Notes under the pieces: generated by a model
Databases searched by the model: none
Told to the model about the DNA's origin: nothing
The model's input: the letters and a program-made list of their open reading frames with translations, nothing else
Assembly: GCA_002633005.1 (NCBI GenBank)
Contig: NMRA01000367.1
Span: 147,457 to 211,456 of the forward strand
DNA from: Phoronis australis
Taxonomy: Eukaryota; Phoronida; Phoronidae
Reading direction: 5' to 3'
DNA length: 64,000 nt
Part shown: positions 25,318 to 33,500 of the stretch, one piece after another
Layout: each line of letters begins with the position of its first letter
Position numbering within the stretch: position 1 is the first letter of the stretch
Position numbers and translations under genes: made by a program

Positions 25318-28096
25318 GTACAGGTTTCACCTTATGATGATCAATTTTGCTTGCAGCATTTGTTTGGCTTAGAATGACGCATCAAGACTCGTCATATATG
25401 GCTGTAATGATTGATCAAGTCCACTTGCGTTCAGCCATCATGACAAAGAATAACAGTTCTTTGTGCTTAGCTGTTGTAATGGAGAGTAATGATTTGGCTT
25501 GTCTTTATTACTTTTGGCCTGCTTTGCGTTTTGTATAGAATAAATCTGTTGATGTCGAAATTGCATAATGTTAGTTTGGGACATTCCTTGGGCAGACTCA
25601 TGATTCTCTGCGTTTTTCTTTATTGTTACTTTCCATGTTGAAGCGCTGTACTACAACTATCAGCAGACAACGTTCTCATAATTGTGAGCTGTTATAACAA
25701 ACAATAAAGCGCAATAATGTTAGAGGCACTTAAAAATGAATATAAGCAATTTTTGCACAAAAGTGGGGAGGTATCCATCATATTGAAAAACTTTCTACTT
25801 AAAACATATGTATGAATTGATTTAAGCTTTTAAACCGCACCATTTAGTCCCAAGAGATTGTGTTTCTGTCACTACAGGAGACTTGGCTGTGAAACACATA
25901 ATACGTAATGTATGAAAATTGAAAAGTAACAGTTGAATATGTGTTCCACAGCAGCCAAGCAGAGAGAGATGTGTTTAATGAGAAGCCAAGTAAAGAAGAA
26001 TTGGTTTCAGCCACAGAGGAGACTTCCCAGTCACGAGTGGCTGGTCAGGCAGTCATACACACCTCCCTAGGCGATATACAGATTAAACTGTTCCCTAAGG
26101 AGTGTCCTAAAACAGTGGAGAACTTCTGTGTACACAGCAGGAATGGTTACTATAATGGCCATATCTTCCACAGAGTCATAAAGAGTTTCATGATACAGAC
26201 AGGTGATCCATTAGGTGAGTTAATAGTCCAGGAAAATTAGACAAATTATAAAATATTGTCCAAAATTTAACCAAAACCGGATGAAGACCAAATTGTAAGA
26301 ACAGTTGAGATGACATTTCATTTAATGAAAGGTTCATGCTTACAATTTACATTTGATCATAAGTATATTGTCATTTCTGTGCAGCTAACTGTTAAGTCCC
26401 CTAGTGAGTCTCACTTGACCCTTGCCACTCCCCACTGACCCTCACTTGCCCCTTGAATGTCCCTCAGTGATCCTCACTTGCCCTTGCATGTCCCTCAGTG
26501 ACCCTCACTTGCCTCTTGTATGTCCCTATAAGTGACCGTCACTTGCCCCTTGTATATCCTCAGTTACCTTCATTTAATCCTTGTATGTCCCTCAGTGACC
26601 CTCACTTGCTCCGTGTATGTCCCTACAAGTGACCGTCACTTGCCCCTTGTATATCCTCAGTTACCTTCATTTAATCCTTGAATGTCCCTCAGTGACCCTC
26701 ACTTGCTCCTTGTATGTCCCTAAGTGACCCTCACTTGCTCCTTGTATGTCCCACAGTGACCCTCACTTGCTCCTTGTATGTCCCACAGTGACCCTCACTT
26801 GCTCTTTGTATGTCCCTAAGTGACCCTCACTTGCCCTCTATGTCCCTCAATGACCTTCACTTCCCTTTTGTCTCAAGGTACTGGTACTGGTGGTGAGTCT
26901 ATCTGGGGAGGAGAATTTGAAGATGAGTTCCACCCAAGCTTGCGCCATGATCGCCCGTACACCGTCAGTATGGCCAACGCTGGACCAAACACCAACGGGT
27001 CGCAGTTCTTTATTACGCTGGTGCCGACTGTAAGTAGCGGCATCTGGTGGTTTAAAATATAAAGATGTTACTAATTGTTATACATCATCATTAATACAGC
27101 AATAATTGTAGTGTGAATAAAAGGTGTGTTGTGGTGGTAATCTCTCAGGTCTGCTGCAAGATCATGAGCCTGAGTCAGTCTCATGCGGCCAAGCCCCCTC
27201 CTAGTCTGCAGGTCACAGTCTCATGTGGTCATGCTCCCTCATAGCCTGCAGGGCACAGTCTCATGTGGTCAAGCTCCCTCGTAGCCTGCAGGGCACAGTC
27301 TCATGCGGTCGAGTTCCCTCCTAGTCTGCAGGTCACAGTCTCATGTGGTCAAGCTCCCTCATAGCCTGCAGGGCACAGTCTCATGCGGTCGAGTTCCCTC
27401 CTAGCCTGCAGGGCACAGTCTCATGCGGTCGAACTCCTTCCTAGCCTGCAGGTCATGGTCTGATGTTGTTGTGGTCCCTTCAGCCTACAGGTCACAGTGA
27501 CATGTGGCCGTGCACCCTCCTGCTTGCAGGTCACAGTCTTCTAATGTGGTTGAGCTCCCTACTAGCCTGTAGGTCACAGTCTCGTGTGGTCAAGCTCCTG
27601 CTAGCGTGCAGATCACACTGTCTTCCATTTCCCACATTGCCTCATAAATTTGTCAGAATCTTCAGTTTTTTATTACTGAAACAATTTCTCAAATTTTTTG
27701 CTTTTATATTTTTTAATATTATGAGGAAAACCCTCATCTGCTAAACTTTCGGCTTGAGACTAAAATCAATGAGTGTTTAAAAGTAAGGATTGGCTTAAGC
27801 AGTGTTGTTGTGTCGTGTTAAGAAGTTGTTATTAGTTTCAGTTATACTGCAAGATGTGGGCACGAAACTGGTGATAAATGGATTGATGAGTTGACTTCAT
27901 ACTATTGACTGTATTCAGTGCCATAGTCCATGTTTATACTTTTTAATTTCAGTCATGGTTGGATAATAAGCACACTGTGTTCGGCCGTGTTACAAGAGGC
28001 ATGGATGTTGTCCAGAAGATAGGCATGGTCAAAACACATCCTAAAACTGATAAACCTCATGATGACATCAGTATAGTGAACATTGCTGTTAAATAG
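7407..28096 (+). CDS. PPWD1: PPWD1: WD40-repeat cyclophilin (14 exons, 5' end missing)
   Basis: Exons join in one frame: 7407-7509, 7887-7990, 10606-10701, 13775-13862, 15269-15374, 17040-17183, 20455-20529, 22121-22201, 22719-22812, 23603-23656, 25074-25317, 25952-26214, 26878-27029, 27953-28096. All have GT donors and AG acceptors. The total of 1748 nt gives 581 residues plus stop, colinear with human PPWD1 (646 aa) from its LEFERVYLDNLP region to the C terminus. PPWD1 is a nuclear peptidyl-prolyl cis-trans isomerase found with spliceosomes. The N-terminal half is a WD40 propeller ([30 protein letters not shown]), and the C-terminal 170 residues form a cyclophilin domain. The first roughly 60 residues (charged N terminus) were not located. 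Introns range from about 80 bp to 3.3 kb and hold many repeats. Confidence 0.96.
8266..9832 (+). mobile_element. THAP-domain DNA transposon relic
   Basis: Inverted termini GACCTTGCGCCAG (8266) and CTGGCGTAAGGTC (ending 9832) are flanked by AATT on each side. The insertion splits an older dispersed repeat, whose intact form is seen at about 20980-21090 (there the text runs on across the site). Just inside the left end is a 44-codon frame with a THAP-type zinc finger start (see 8420-8554). No full transposase remains. THAP fingers occur in P-element-like and Kolobok-like transposases, and the 4-bp duplication is not typical of P elements, so the superfamily is open. It sits in the PPWD1 intron between 7990 and 10606. 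Confidence 0.6.
8420..8554 (+). pseudogene. THAP zinc-finger fragment
   Basis: A 44-residue frame begins [16 protein letters not shown] and includes [10 protein letters not shown] and RSKRWI before a stop. The C-x-x-C pair, the NSDSRY, the PFPKP segment and the following K-x-W-I are the usual layout of a THAP domain (C2CH zinc finger that binds DNA). The distal C/H pair and the AVPTF-like tail are missing after the early stop, so the finger is incomplete. The fragment lies close to the left terminus of the 8266-9832 element, as expected for the N terminus of its transposase. Confidence 0.65.
10222..10299. repeat. 39-bp direct repeat, 2 copies
   Basis: TTAGTGTTGCCATTGGTGTC plus 19 bases occurs at 10222 and again at 10261. 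This creates paired reading frames on both strands that are not genes. Confidence 0.85.
11986..13633. mobile_element. TA-flanked TIR element (1.65 kb)
   Basis: Termini are CTGTATTCGCCCTAATAACC at 11986 and its inverse complement with three changes ending at 13633. TA duplications lie at 11984-11985 and 13634-13635. Similar CGCCCTAATAA-type termini are common on non-autonomous mariner-like elements. A 25-bp minisatellite (12851-13050) lies inside. No transposase frame is recognised. It sits in the PPWD1 intron between 10701 and 13775 and ends about 140 bp before the next exon. Confidence 0.75.
12851..13050. repeat. 25-bp minisatellite, 8 copies
   Basis: Direct copies of ATACAATGCACATCTAGCTC plus CACTAG/CAATAG run with very little divergence inside the TA-flanked element. 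Confidence 0.9.
13881..13950. repeat. About 33-bp direct repeat, 2 copies
   Basis: GGGCAACACGTAGCCCCTC with TTGGCCATTTAG is repeated once, starting 18 bp after the donor of the PPWD1 exon that ends at 13862. Confidence 0.85.
14700..15165. repeat. Minisatellite of GTATCTGAGTATGAGTGACT units
   Basis: About 14 copies of a 28-35 bp unit built on ACTCACTATA and TATCTGAGTATGAGTGACT. Alternating long and short forms give a higher-order pattern. The array ends about 100 bp before the PPWD1 acceptor at 15268. Confidence 0.9.
15375..17039. other. PPWD1 intron without recognised element
   Basis: AT-rich intron. The only small-scale repetition is three copies of GCCAGG-x-(A)TAAAT near 16100-16150. No exon or transposon ends are visible. 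Confidence 0.5.
17504..18963. mobile_element. TTAA-flanked DNA transposon inside the LINE
   Basis: A 1460-bp insertion bounded by TTAA at 17500-17503 and 18964-18967. The termini are GGTTATCTCCAACCTTATT and its exact inverse complement. Removing it with one TTAA rejoins the LINE reverse transcriptase frame as AWINSYLFQR, the expected sequence before RSARV, so the boundaries are certain to the base. TTAA duplication is typical of piggyBac and Kolobok elements. No transposase is recognisable inside. A 38-bp unit that includes the end of the left TIR is repeated about three times at 17516-17625. Confidence 0.88.
17516..17625. repeat. 38-bp subterminal repeat, about 3 copies
   Basis: CCTTATTTAGTGGCAGACAT followed by TCTAACTCATATTTCAAA occurs at 17516, 17554 and 17592. 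The first copy overlaps the left TIR of the TTAA element. Confidence 0.9.
20083..20430. repeat. About 30-bp minisatellite, roughly 11 copies
   Basis: Units built on GACTGTAGATGGTCATATGG and TCACAGTCCA with 10-20% divergence. The array ends about 25 bp before the PPWD1 acceptor at 20454. Reading frames through it are repeat artefacts. Confidence 0.88.
20820..21240. repeat. Old dispersed repeat (CCCCCTAGTGG family), copy 1
   Basis: Contains CCTAAACCTTGAATGATCTTC, TTGCCCCCTAGTGGTAATTTT and TCTTCAGAATTCCTTGATGG. Related blocks lie at 8160-8265/9833-9900, 14680-14710 and, as consecutive degenerate copies, 23900-24830. It looks like an old interspersed element present several times in PPWD1 introns. 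No coding capacity is seen. Confidence 0.6.
21924..22085. repeat. 34-bp minisatellite, nearly 5 copies
   Basis: Near-identical copies of TAGAACTGTAACACCTGTAT plus TTAATTATAATGAA. The array ends about 35 bp before the acceptor of the PPWD1 exon at 22121. Confidence 0.92.
22398..22631. repeat. 29-bp minisatellite, 8 copies
   Basis: Eight almost identical copies of CCAGTAACTATAGTAACACG plus TCCACTATA. They end about 90 bp before the PPWD1 exon at 22719. Confidence 0.93.
23105..23275. repeat. About 25-bp minisatellite, 6 copies
   Basis: Copies of TCATATGAATGTTCCTGTTC with ACCTG, one with a 2-base insertion. Confidence 0.88.
23712..23905. repeat. About 47-bp minisatellite, 4 copies
   Basis: Copies of CATTATGTTATTAAGACTAG followed by GTAGTACTTCCCAATGTAAG. 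The array begins about 55 bp after the donor of the PPWD1 exon that ends at 23656. Confidence 0.9.
23900..24830. repeat. Array of old dispersed repeat (CCCCCTAGTGG family)
   Basis: At least three degenerate units of 300-430 bp, starting near 23905, 24335 and 24640. Each has CCTAAACCCTTTGA-like, CTTCATGAAATTTGGC-like and GTGCCCCCTAGTGGCGATTT-like blocks in the same order as the copy at 20820-21240. Confidence 0.6.
25952..28096 (+). CDS. PPWD1: PPWD1 exons for the cyclophilin domain
   Basis: Exons 25952-26214, 26878-27029 and 27953-28096 encode a linker ([19 protein letters not shown]) and a complete cyclophilin domain starting [15 protein letters not shown] and ending [11 protein letters not shown] before TAG. 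Residues that form the isomerase pocket in cyclophilin A are all present: Arg, Phe, Met and Gln in [14 protein letters not shown], the Phe in GSQFFIT, and the Trp and His in [11 protein letters not shown]. The domain should therefore be active and cyclosporin-sensitive by family rules. The first acceptor is a CAGCAG tandem site that can add or drop one serine. The middle exon follows a long CT-rich minisatellite. Confidence 0.96.
26390..26872. repeat. CT-rich minisatellite abutting a PPWD1 acceptor
   Basis: About 14 copies of a 30-36 bp unit such as TGTCCCTCAGTGACCCTCAC plus TTGCCCCTTGTA. The array fills most of the intron and merges with the polypyrimidine tract of the acceptor at 26877. Many units contain CCCTCAG, which resembles a 3' splice site. 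Confidence 0.9.
27160..27620. repeat. About 40-bp minisatellite, roughly 11 copies
   Basis: Units such as CACAGTCTCATGTGGTCAAG plus CTCCCTCATAGCCTGCAGGG. Divergence rises toward the right edge. It begins about 130 bp after the donor at 27030. Confidence 0.9.
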
Positions 28097-28194
28097 AGGT
28101 ACCTGGACAGATGGGTTGTAGAATTGTGTAACTTGGCATGTTTATGTGACTAGACGTACATTGACAACAGTCATGGAGATGATGATTTGTACAG

Positions 28195-28208
28195 CCACTA
28201 GGTGGCAC
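28195..28208 (+). promoter_or_regulatory. CTCF-like motif 1
   Basis: CCACTAGGTGGCAC matches the core of the animal CTCF consensus (CCASYAGRKGGCRS). It lies 99 bp after the PPWD1 stop codon. Whether it is bound is unknown. Confidence 0.4.
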
Positions 28209-28353
28209 ATGTATACAGTCCTTGGATGTGAGAGAAGCAACAACACATTAAGGTTGTCATCAGTTATTACAAGTGAAGCACATGATCACACTACCTTTCC
28301 TTCGTCGTTTTTCCATCTACACTACGCAGCCCTGGTGACGACACCATGAACTG

Positions 28354-28367
28354 CCACTAGATGGCAC
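28354..28367 (+). promoter_or_regulatory. CTCF-like motif 2
   Basis: CCACTAGATGGCAC, in the same orientation as the motif at 28195 and 159 bp downstream of it. Confidence 0.4.
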
Positions 28368-29471
28368 ATACACCACAGTTGTTCCTGGTTTTAGGGCTGC
28401 TGTATGCAGCCTGGTCAAACTTAATTTGAGAAGCATTTTATGAGCAGCAGATAAATGTATGAAGAAACTGTATCTGACCCCATGACCCCAGACGGTGGAG
28501 TCAGCATTTTTTATAAGCCGTGTCAGAGCTCGGTGTCATCTTACAAAGTTTAGATATTGTTGAAAAGTAGTACCAAGAATTTCTAAAAATAGGCCCATGC
28601 GTGGATATTTGGAAAATGAACTTTTAAAAACGTCAAATTAAATTGAATATACATTCTCCAGGCATATGTTCAAAAATGGGATACATATTTTCATAAACTG
28701 CATCAAACATTGTACCATCCAGTTTTAAAGCAAATAACTATCATCAATTGTTTACTCAAGACTGTTTTCAAAGGATGTAAACTGCCCTTCTGTAAACATG
28801 GGTAATCCTTAAATTAAAAGCTGCACTGTTGGTTTATAACGATAAAGAATCAATTCAAAAAGTTCTTTAACGTCCGCAACAAATGTTTTCTGTGCAGTTT
28901 TTTAAACGAACATTAGTAGTTAAGTTACACCCAGGCACTGCAGTTTAAAGTAAATATCCTTTTACTACTAACAATTCAACATTAACACTGTCCTTCATAT
29001 TGTGCTAATGCTTATCCTTTTACTACTAACAATTTTAGTCGTCTATAGTTTTTTCGCATTCAGCATCAACACTGTCCTTCATATTGTGCTAATGCTTAGT
29101 TTCCAACAAAAGTCGCTCACTGAGTGAAATCGTGACCCCAAAATATAATGTCTTACCAAAATAAATAAAATTTCATATGATGATTGTATTTTAGAACAAT
29201 TTGTCAGATTTTCAAAACATGCAAGCGCTTACCGAAAATATTCACATGGACACACTTTTGGAAAATTTTTCGAACATGGGCATACTTTTGGGTGAGCCTA
29301 TTTTCGGAAGTTCTGGGTACAAGACTTTTCTCTATTGAAGTTGACCATTGAACTAAATGGGTTACACTCAATTCAAGCTGAGGGCTTGCTTGGTCATAGC
29401 ACAGAACAGTCATCTGATGTTCTGCCACCAGATGTCTCACAGAACAGTCCTGATGATGTTATCATGTACTG

Positions 29472-29485
29472 CCACCAGGTGGCAC
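29472..29485 (+). promoter_or_regulatory. CTCF-like motif 3
   Basis: CCACCAGGTGGCAC is a full match to the CTCF core. A weaker relative (CCACCAGATGTC) lies about 45 bp upstream. Confidence 0.42.
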
Positions 29486-30910
29486 ACAGAACCCTCATGC
29501 AGATATTTGTAGATTTTGTCAGTTGTTCTGACATGAAATTTTTCTCCAAAAAGCAATGTAAATTTAAAACATTGTATTTTGAAATTCACAATTCAAATGA
29601 AGATTTATATGCATTTTTTACACTGGCTGATTGATGTGTAGTCACAATGGAGCCTAGTAAGTTTCATAACGTTCCCAATTATGACCGTTCCCAATTATGA
29701 CCGTGTTTTCCGTTCAGTGACTTTACCAGACGTAGAGGGTTGTGAGCTTTCGATAACATCTAGCTTCTTTGTTAACTACCAAACACAGTCTTTTGTCTGG
29801 TATGACAGCAGGCAGGCCAATTATCTACCAGGCTTATTACAGACCATAGGTGGATTTATGGTGGCAAGGGGCGCGGGCTATTGATTTATGTTCAAATATG
29901 TTATATCTTAACTTTCATTTTTAACAGCATAGCATAGTCAGGCTAGATATGATCTTCTTGGAGATTAGAACAGTTATCGAACAAAAGAGAGCTGGCCCTC
30001 CAACCGTAAACGCCAGAATGGAGTTAATCAGTCGTGTAAGATATTGGCGACAGGGGTCATCTTCCCAACTTGTTGTTGGGCTAGAGTCGAACAAGTTGTG
30101 AGCAACTGGAAAACGCCTTAATGTGCAAACGTTCAGTGTGAATTTCATTCTGTACTTGATACTTGTGAATTGTATGTTGAATCATGGTTTGCAGGGCTCC
30201 ACATAACGAGCTGCAGGTCGCATTTGCAACCTGAAATTTGAAATGCGAGTTGAGATTTTTGTCAGCTCATATCATCAAGTCGCAAAATGTGACCTGGAAT
30301 TTCAACAAATGCGAGCTGAGTTTTACACTCCTGGGCAGATACCTGGCAAATATAAAGCAATTCTTATAATCCGACCGTTAATTGATTGTTACTAAATCCA
30401 AGTTCAAAAGAACACTAACCGAGAACAGCCCTCCCGATGACTTGATAAGCAAGTGACGTGAACATGGGATGTGCAGAATCAATCTTTGACCCGTTTCATT
30501 GGCTAACATTTTCGGAATCGCCGAAGAAAGTTTCGGGCCACTGCATATCACGTGGTAAAACGTCACAAAACAGCGGTGTTTCTACTAATTCTTAAGCGAT
30601 CAACTTACTAAACTTTGCGGTGGACAAATATGTCTATTTTTCGCGTAAGATGACCTGATTACATGTACCAAATATCCATGATAATATCCCTGATATCGCA
30701 CTGCGGCACTGGTCGGTCCCAAGCGGTTCCAGCAGACAGTCGTTTTTATCGCATAAGACAGCCAAAGTGAAAGTGACAACCCTATTAATCGCCAAACAAC
30801 GGCCACATCTTTACTTTCAGTTGTCAAGAAATTCTCAAACCCCTTTACTTGTTCCTGGGGCTACGTGCGCGGAATATGATTTGCTTTCACACGTTGTTGC
30901 CAACGTAAAG

Positions 30911-31836
30911 CATAGGCGGATTTAGGGGGGGGCCAGGGGGCCCGGCCCCCCCCCTCTTGGNTAAGGTAGGTGTATACACTGATCAAATCTCCAGGTTCCT
31001 AACTAAATCCAATTTCAAGTGTCAAATTCTGAACACGGCGCATTCGTAACGGAACTATGGCTAAGTATAGGCTCTCCCGCGATATCCCAGGCGACCGGCA
31101 GTGGCGCTGCGCACTACGACTCCTTTTCCGTCGTCTGCTCCACTGTGCAATGAAGAAAATTTACTTCATTTTTTAAAGAAATGGAACCTGAGTGACGATG
31201 AAAAAACAGAGGATGCTGGTAAGATGTGAATTTTAATCGAAGCTTTAGTGAATCACTCAGAAACTCGCAATACTCTCTTTGTCAAACCTTATCTTAGGAC
31301 TTAGGACGATTTCTAAAGCAATCCCGTCATTATTGCCAACACGAAAGACGGATTTGGTCTTTTGGGCATTTGAAGACTATTTTAAATACGACAAATTTGT
31401 TAAAAATTGATGGCACAAAATTTAAAACGTGTAATAAGCATTACAAAAAGAAGCAGGTTTCGCGCGCAAACGCTGTGGACCATAAACGAGTAGGTCTCTT
31501 AGTATGTGATTAGTAGTTGGTTCGTGGTGGTGAAGTGGTAACGCACGTGCACTCTAATCGCCAGGTCGTGAGTTCGAGTCTTCGGAACTCGCAGGTTTTC
31601 TTGTTTGACACGTTCTCCGTTTTTTTTTTTTTGCTTTTTTTTCTTGTATAATACTTAAGGAATCAAGGAAAATGCTTGATTTTTAGAGGTAAAAACAGAA
31701 AAATTTCCTGGGCGGGAGGGGGTAAACCCCCCATTCGATGCTATGCACATCTACTATTGTGGTTGACTTTACACAAATGCTTGCAGCCGGACAAAATGTT
31801 GGGCCACCCCCTTGTGATATCCTAGATCCGCCACTG
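30911..31836. mobile_element. Nested TIR element with G-rich end
   Basis: Termini CATAGGCGGATTTAGG (left) and the inverse complement of CAGTGGCGGATCTAGG (right), flanked by the direct repeat GTAAAG on both sides. The empty site is seen in the related copy at 1-600, which lacks this segment. The left end runs into a G/C homopolymer with an N at 30961. It contains the tRNA-like segment at 31519-31590. Confidence 0.68.
31519..31590 (+). ncRNA. tRNA-like segment, SINE head candidate
   Basis: TGGTGAAGTGGTAACGC resembles an A box and GTTCGAGTC resembles a B box of an RNA polymerase III promoter, about 43 bp apart as in a tRNA. GGTTC at the start can pair with GAACT near the end, but the T stem and anticodon stem are poor, so this is not a good tRNA gene. 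A T-rich tract (31618-31645) follows. A tRNA-derived SINE remnant or tRNA pseudogene is the likely explanation. Confidence 0.4.
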
Positions 31837-33500
31837 TAAAGTGTAGGCCTATTCCAGCGATTCAAGTGCGTGAACTCACGCGTGCGCACCTCTTCAAAGC
31901 TGCACATCAATACAGAACAGCAATAGTCTTTAATGAAAGAGTGTACCGGCTTGGCTGTGTTAAGCACCTGGGTGCCAGTGGTTTATTTGAAAATGAACTC
32001 ATAGGTTCCCGGCAGTTGTAAAGGGCCCGATGCTTTACGATATTCCCGGGACCGATATAACCCAGAACTGATATTTTTCCTGTTCCGATATTTCCCGAGG
32101 TCGCCGTTCCCTAAACCAAATCCTATATTCTATACCCGTAGCCAGCTACTGCAACTAAACGGGTACTAGATACGAACTTTTTATTCTTCTCTTCATACAC
32201 CCCCCCCCCCGCGGCAACTTTTCGCNGGACCACCGTCGCCGTAAAATGTTCGGACTCCAATAGAAACAATCTTGTTCCGGCTAAAACGGGCAATTAAAAA
32301 CAAAATTATTCCTGGTGGCTAAAAAGGGTACAGTGAAGGTGGTAACGATATCCCGAAAGTCACCCGTTCTAGATGGAGTTTGCGTCGCAAAATCGTATTA
32401 TTATTACACTCAGGTTAACGACTATGCTCACAAACAAGCCTTCTCCCTACCTTTGAAGTGTTTCATAATAAGCGCTCACTGATCTACTAAGCGTTCTCCT
32501 CAACTTTTGAGAATTTCCGGCAATTAAGTGCCCACAATTCAGGCTAGCGCCCATCATAGCACACTACAAACTACCTTGCGTGATCTAAAATTGACACGTA
32601 GCCTATATGGTGTGTTACTCTTTTTTTACACAATTCAGTTTTCAAAAAACGTCTTTTCTCAATATGTAAAAACCCAATCCCGGCTTTGTTTTATACCTCC
32701 GAAAGCTGAGAAAGTTAACACTAGTGACGTGCGTGTCGTTTTGTGACTGACCTATTTTTCCCGTACTTGGAAGGTATTGAGGAGCAAACTCCACGGAGGG
32801 AGTCGGGAATTATTTCGAGGCTATTCATTTCATGGAAAACTAATTGTTGAGTACGTTAACAGCATAAGTACCACATTTTTGTTGTGAAATTTGCACTGAA
32901 TTGTTCCCGCGCATCCAAATAGGTCATTCGGTTAGGGCATCGTTTCACGGACTTTTTTCGACAGATGTTTTTCAAACGTCGAGTTAAGTTGCAAAGTTTG
33001 GGCTGCGAACAAAAAGTGGAGGGAATTTGCACTCCGAGTTAGTTTGTATCTTTAACGACTTTGATGACAGCCGGTAGCAAGTAAGACATAGCAAAATCCC
33101 GGATACTTTTTAAACGGGCATTTTCTCCCTTTTCACATCGCAAACTACTTAACTATTCGAATGCACGTGTCAGTTAGAGAGCGTTGATTCAACTTTCACG
33201 TCGGCAACTTGCCTTGCGCTCTAAAGCCTTTCAATGGCGGTCGTGAAGAACAGTAACGCCGTTCCTGCATGAACGAAGTCAATTTTGAGATCTGAAATTT
33301 GTGAGTATTTAACACTGCAGGTAAGAGCATCATCTAAACATTTTCTCGACGATCTAAAAAATCAATTTTGGCACGTAAGAATGGTGGGAAAATTTTGCGA
33401 CCTGGCATTAATGAATGCGAGCTGGATTTTGAAAATGCGACCTTGGATTTTGGCTAGGTCGCAAAATGCGATCTGCCGATTTTAATAGCGTCGAGCCCTG

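Larger units (their letters stand above)
28097..30191. other. PPWD1 3' flank with CTCF-like motifs
   Basis: This probably contains the PPWD1 3' UTR. Two overlapping AATAAA hexamers lie at 29160-29169, about 1.07 kb after the stop, and may be a poly(A) signal. Three CCAC(T/C)AG(G/A)TGGCAC motifs are present (listed separately). A 110-140 bp stretch is duplicated at 28958-29100 (TCCTTTTACTACTAACAATT and ACTGTCCTTCATATTGTGCT). No exon is recognised. Confidence 0.45.
30192..33500. mobile_element. hAT-like non-autonomous element (3.3 kb)
   Basis: Ends are CAGGGCTCCACATAACGAGC at 30192 and an inverse complement starting CAGGGCTCGACGC at 33500. CAGGG termini are typical of hAT elements. Flanking 8-mers TGGTTTGC and TGGATTGG agree at 6 of 8 positions, as for an aged target duplication. 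Both subterminal zones (30200-30320 and 33380-33480) carry several copies of an AAATGCGA/TCGCAAAATGCGA motif, like transposase-binding clusters. No transposase frame is seen. A second element (30911-31836) is nested inside. A relic of the same family is at 1-600. Confidence 0.7.

Noticed and set aside
31519-31590. Functional tRNA gene
   Set aside because: A- and B-box-like words are present, but the T and anticodon stems pair poorly.
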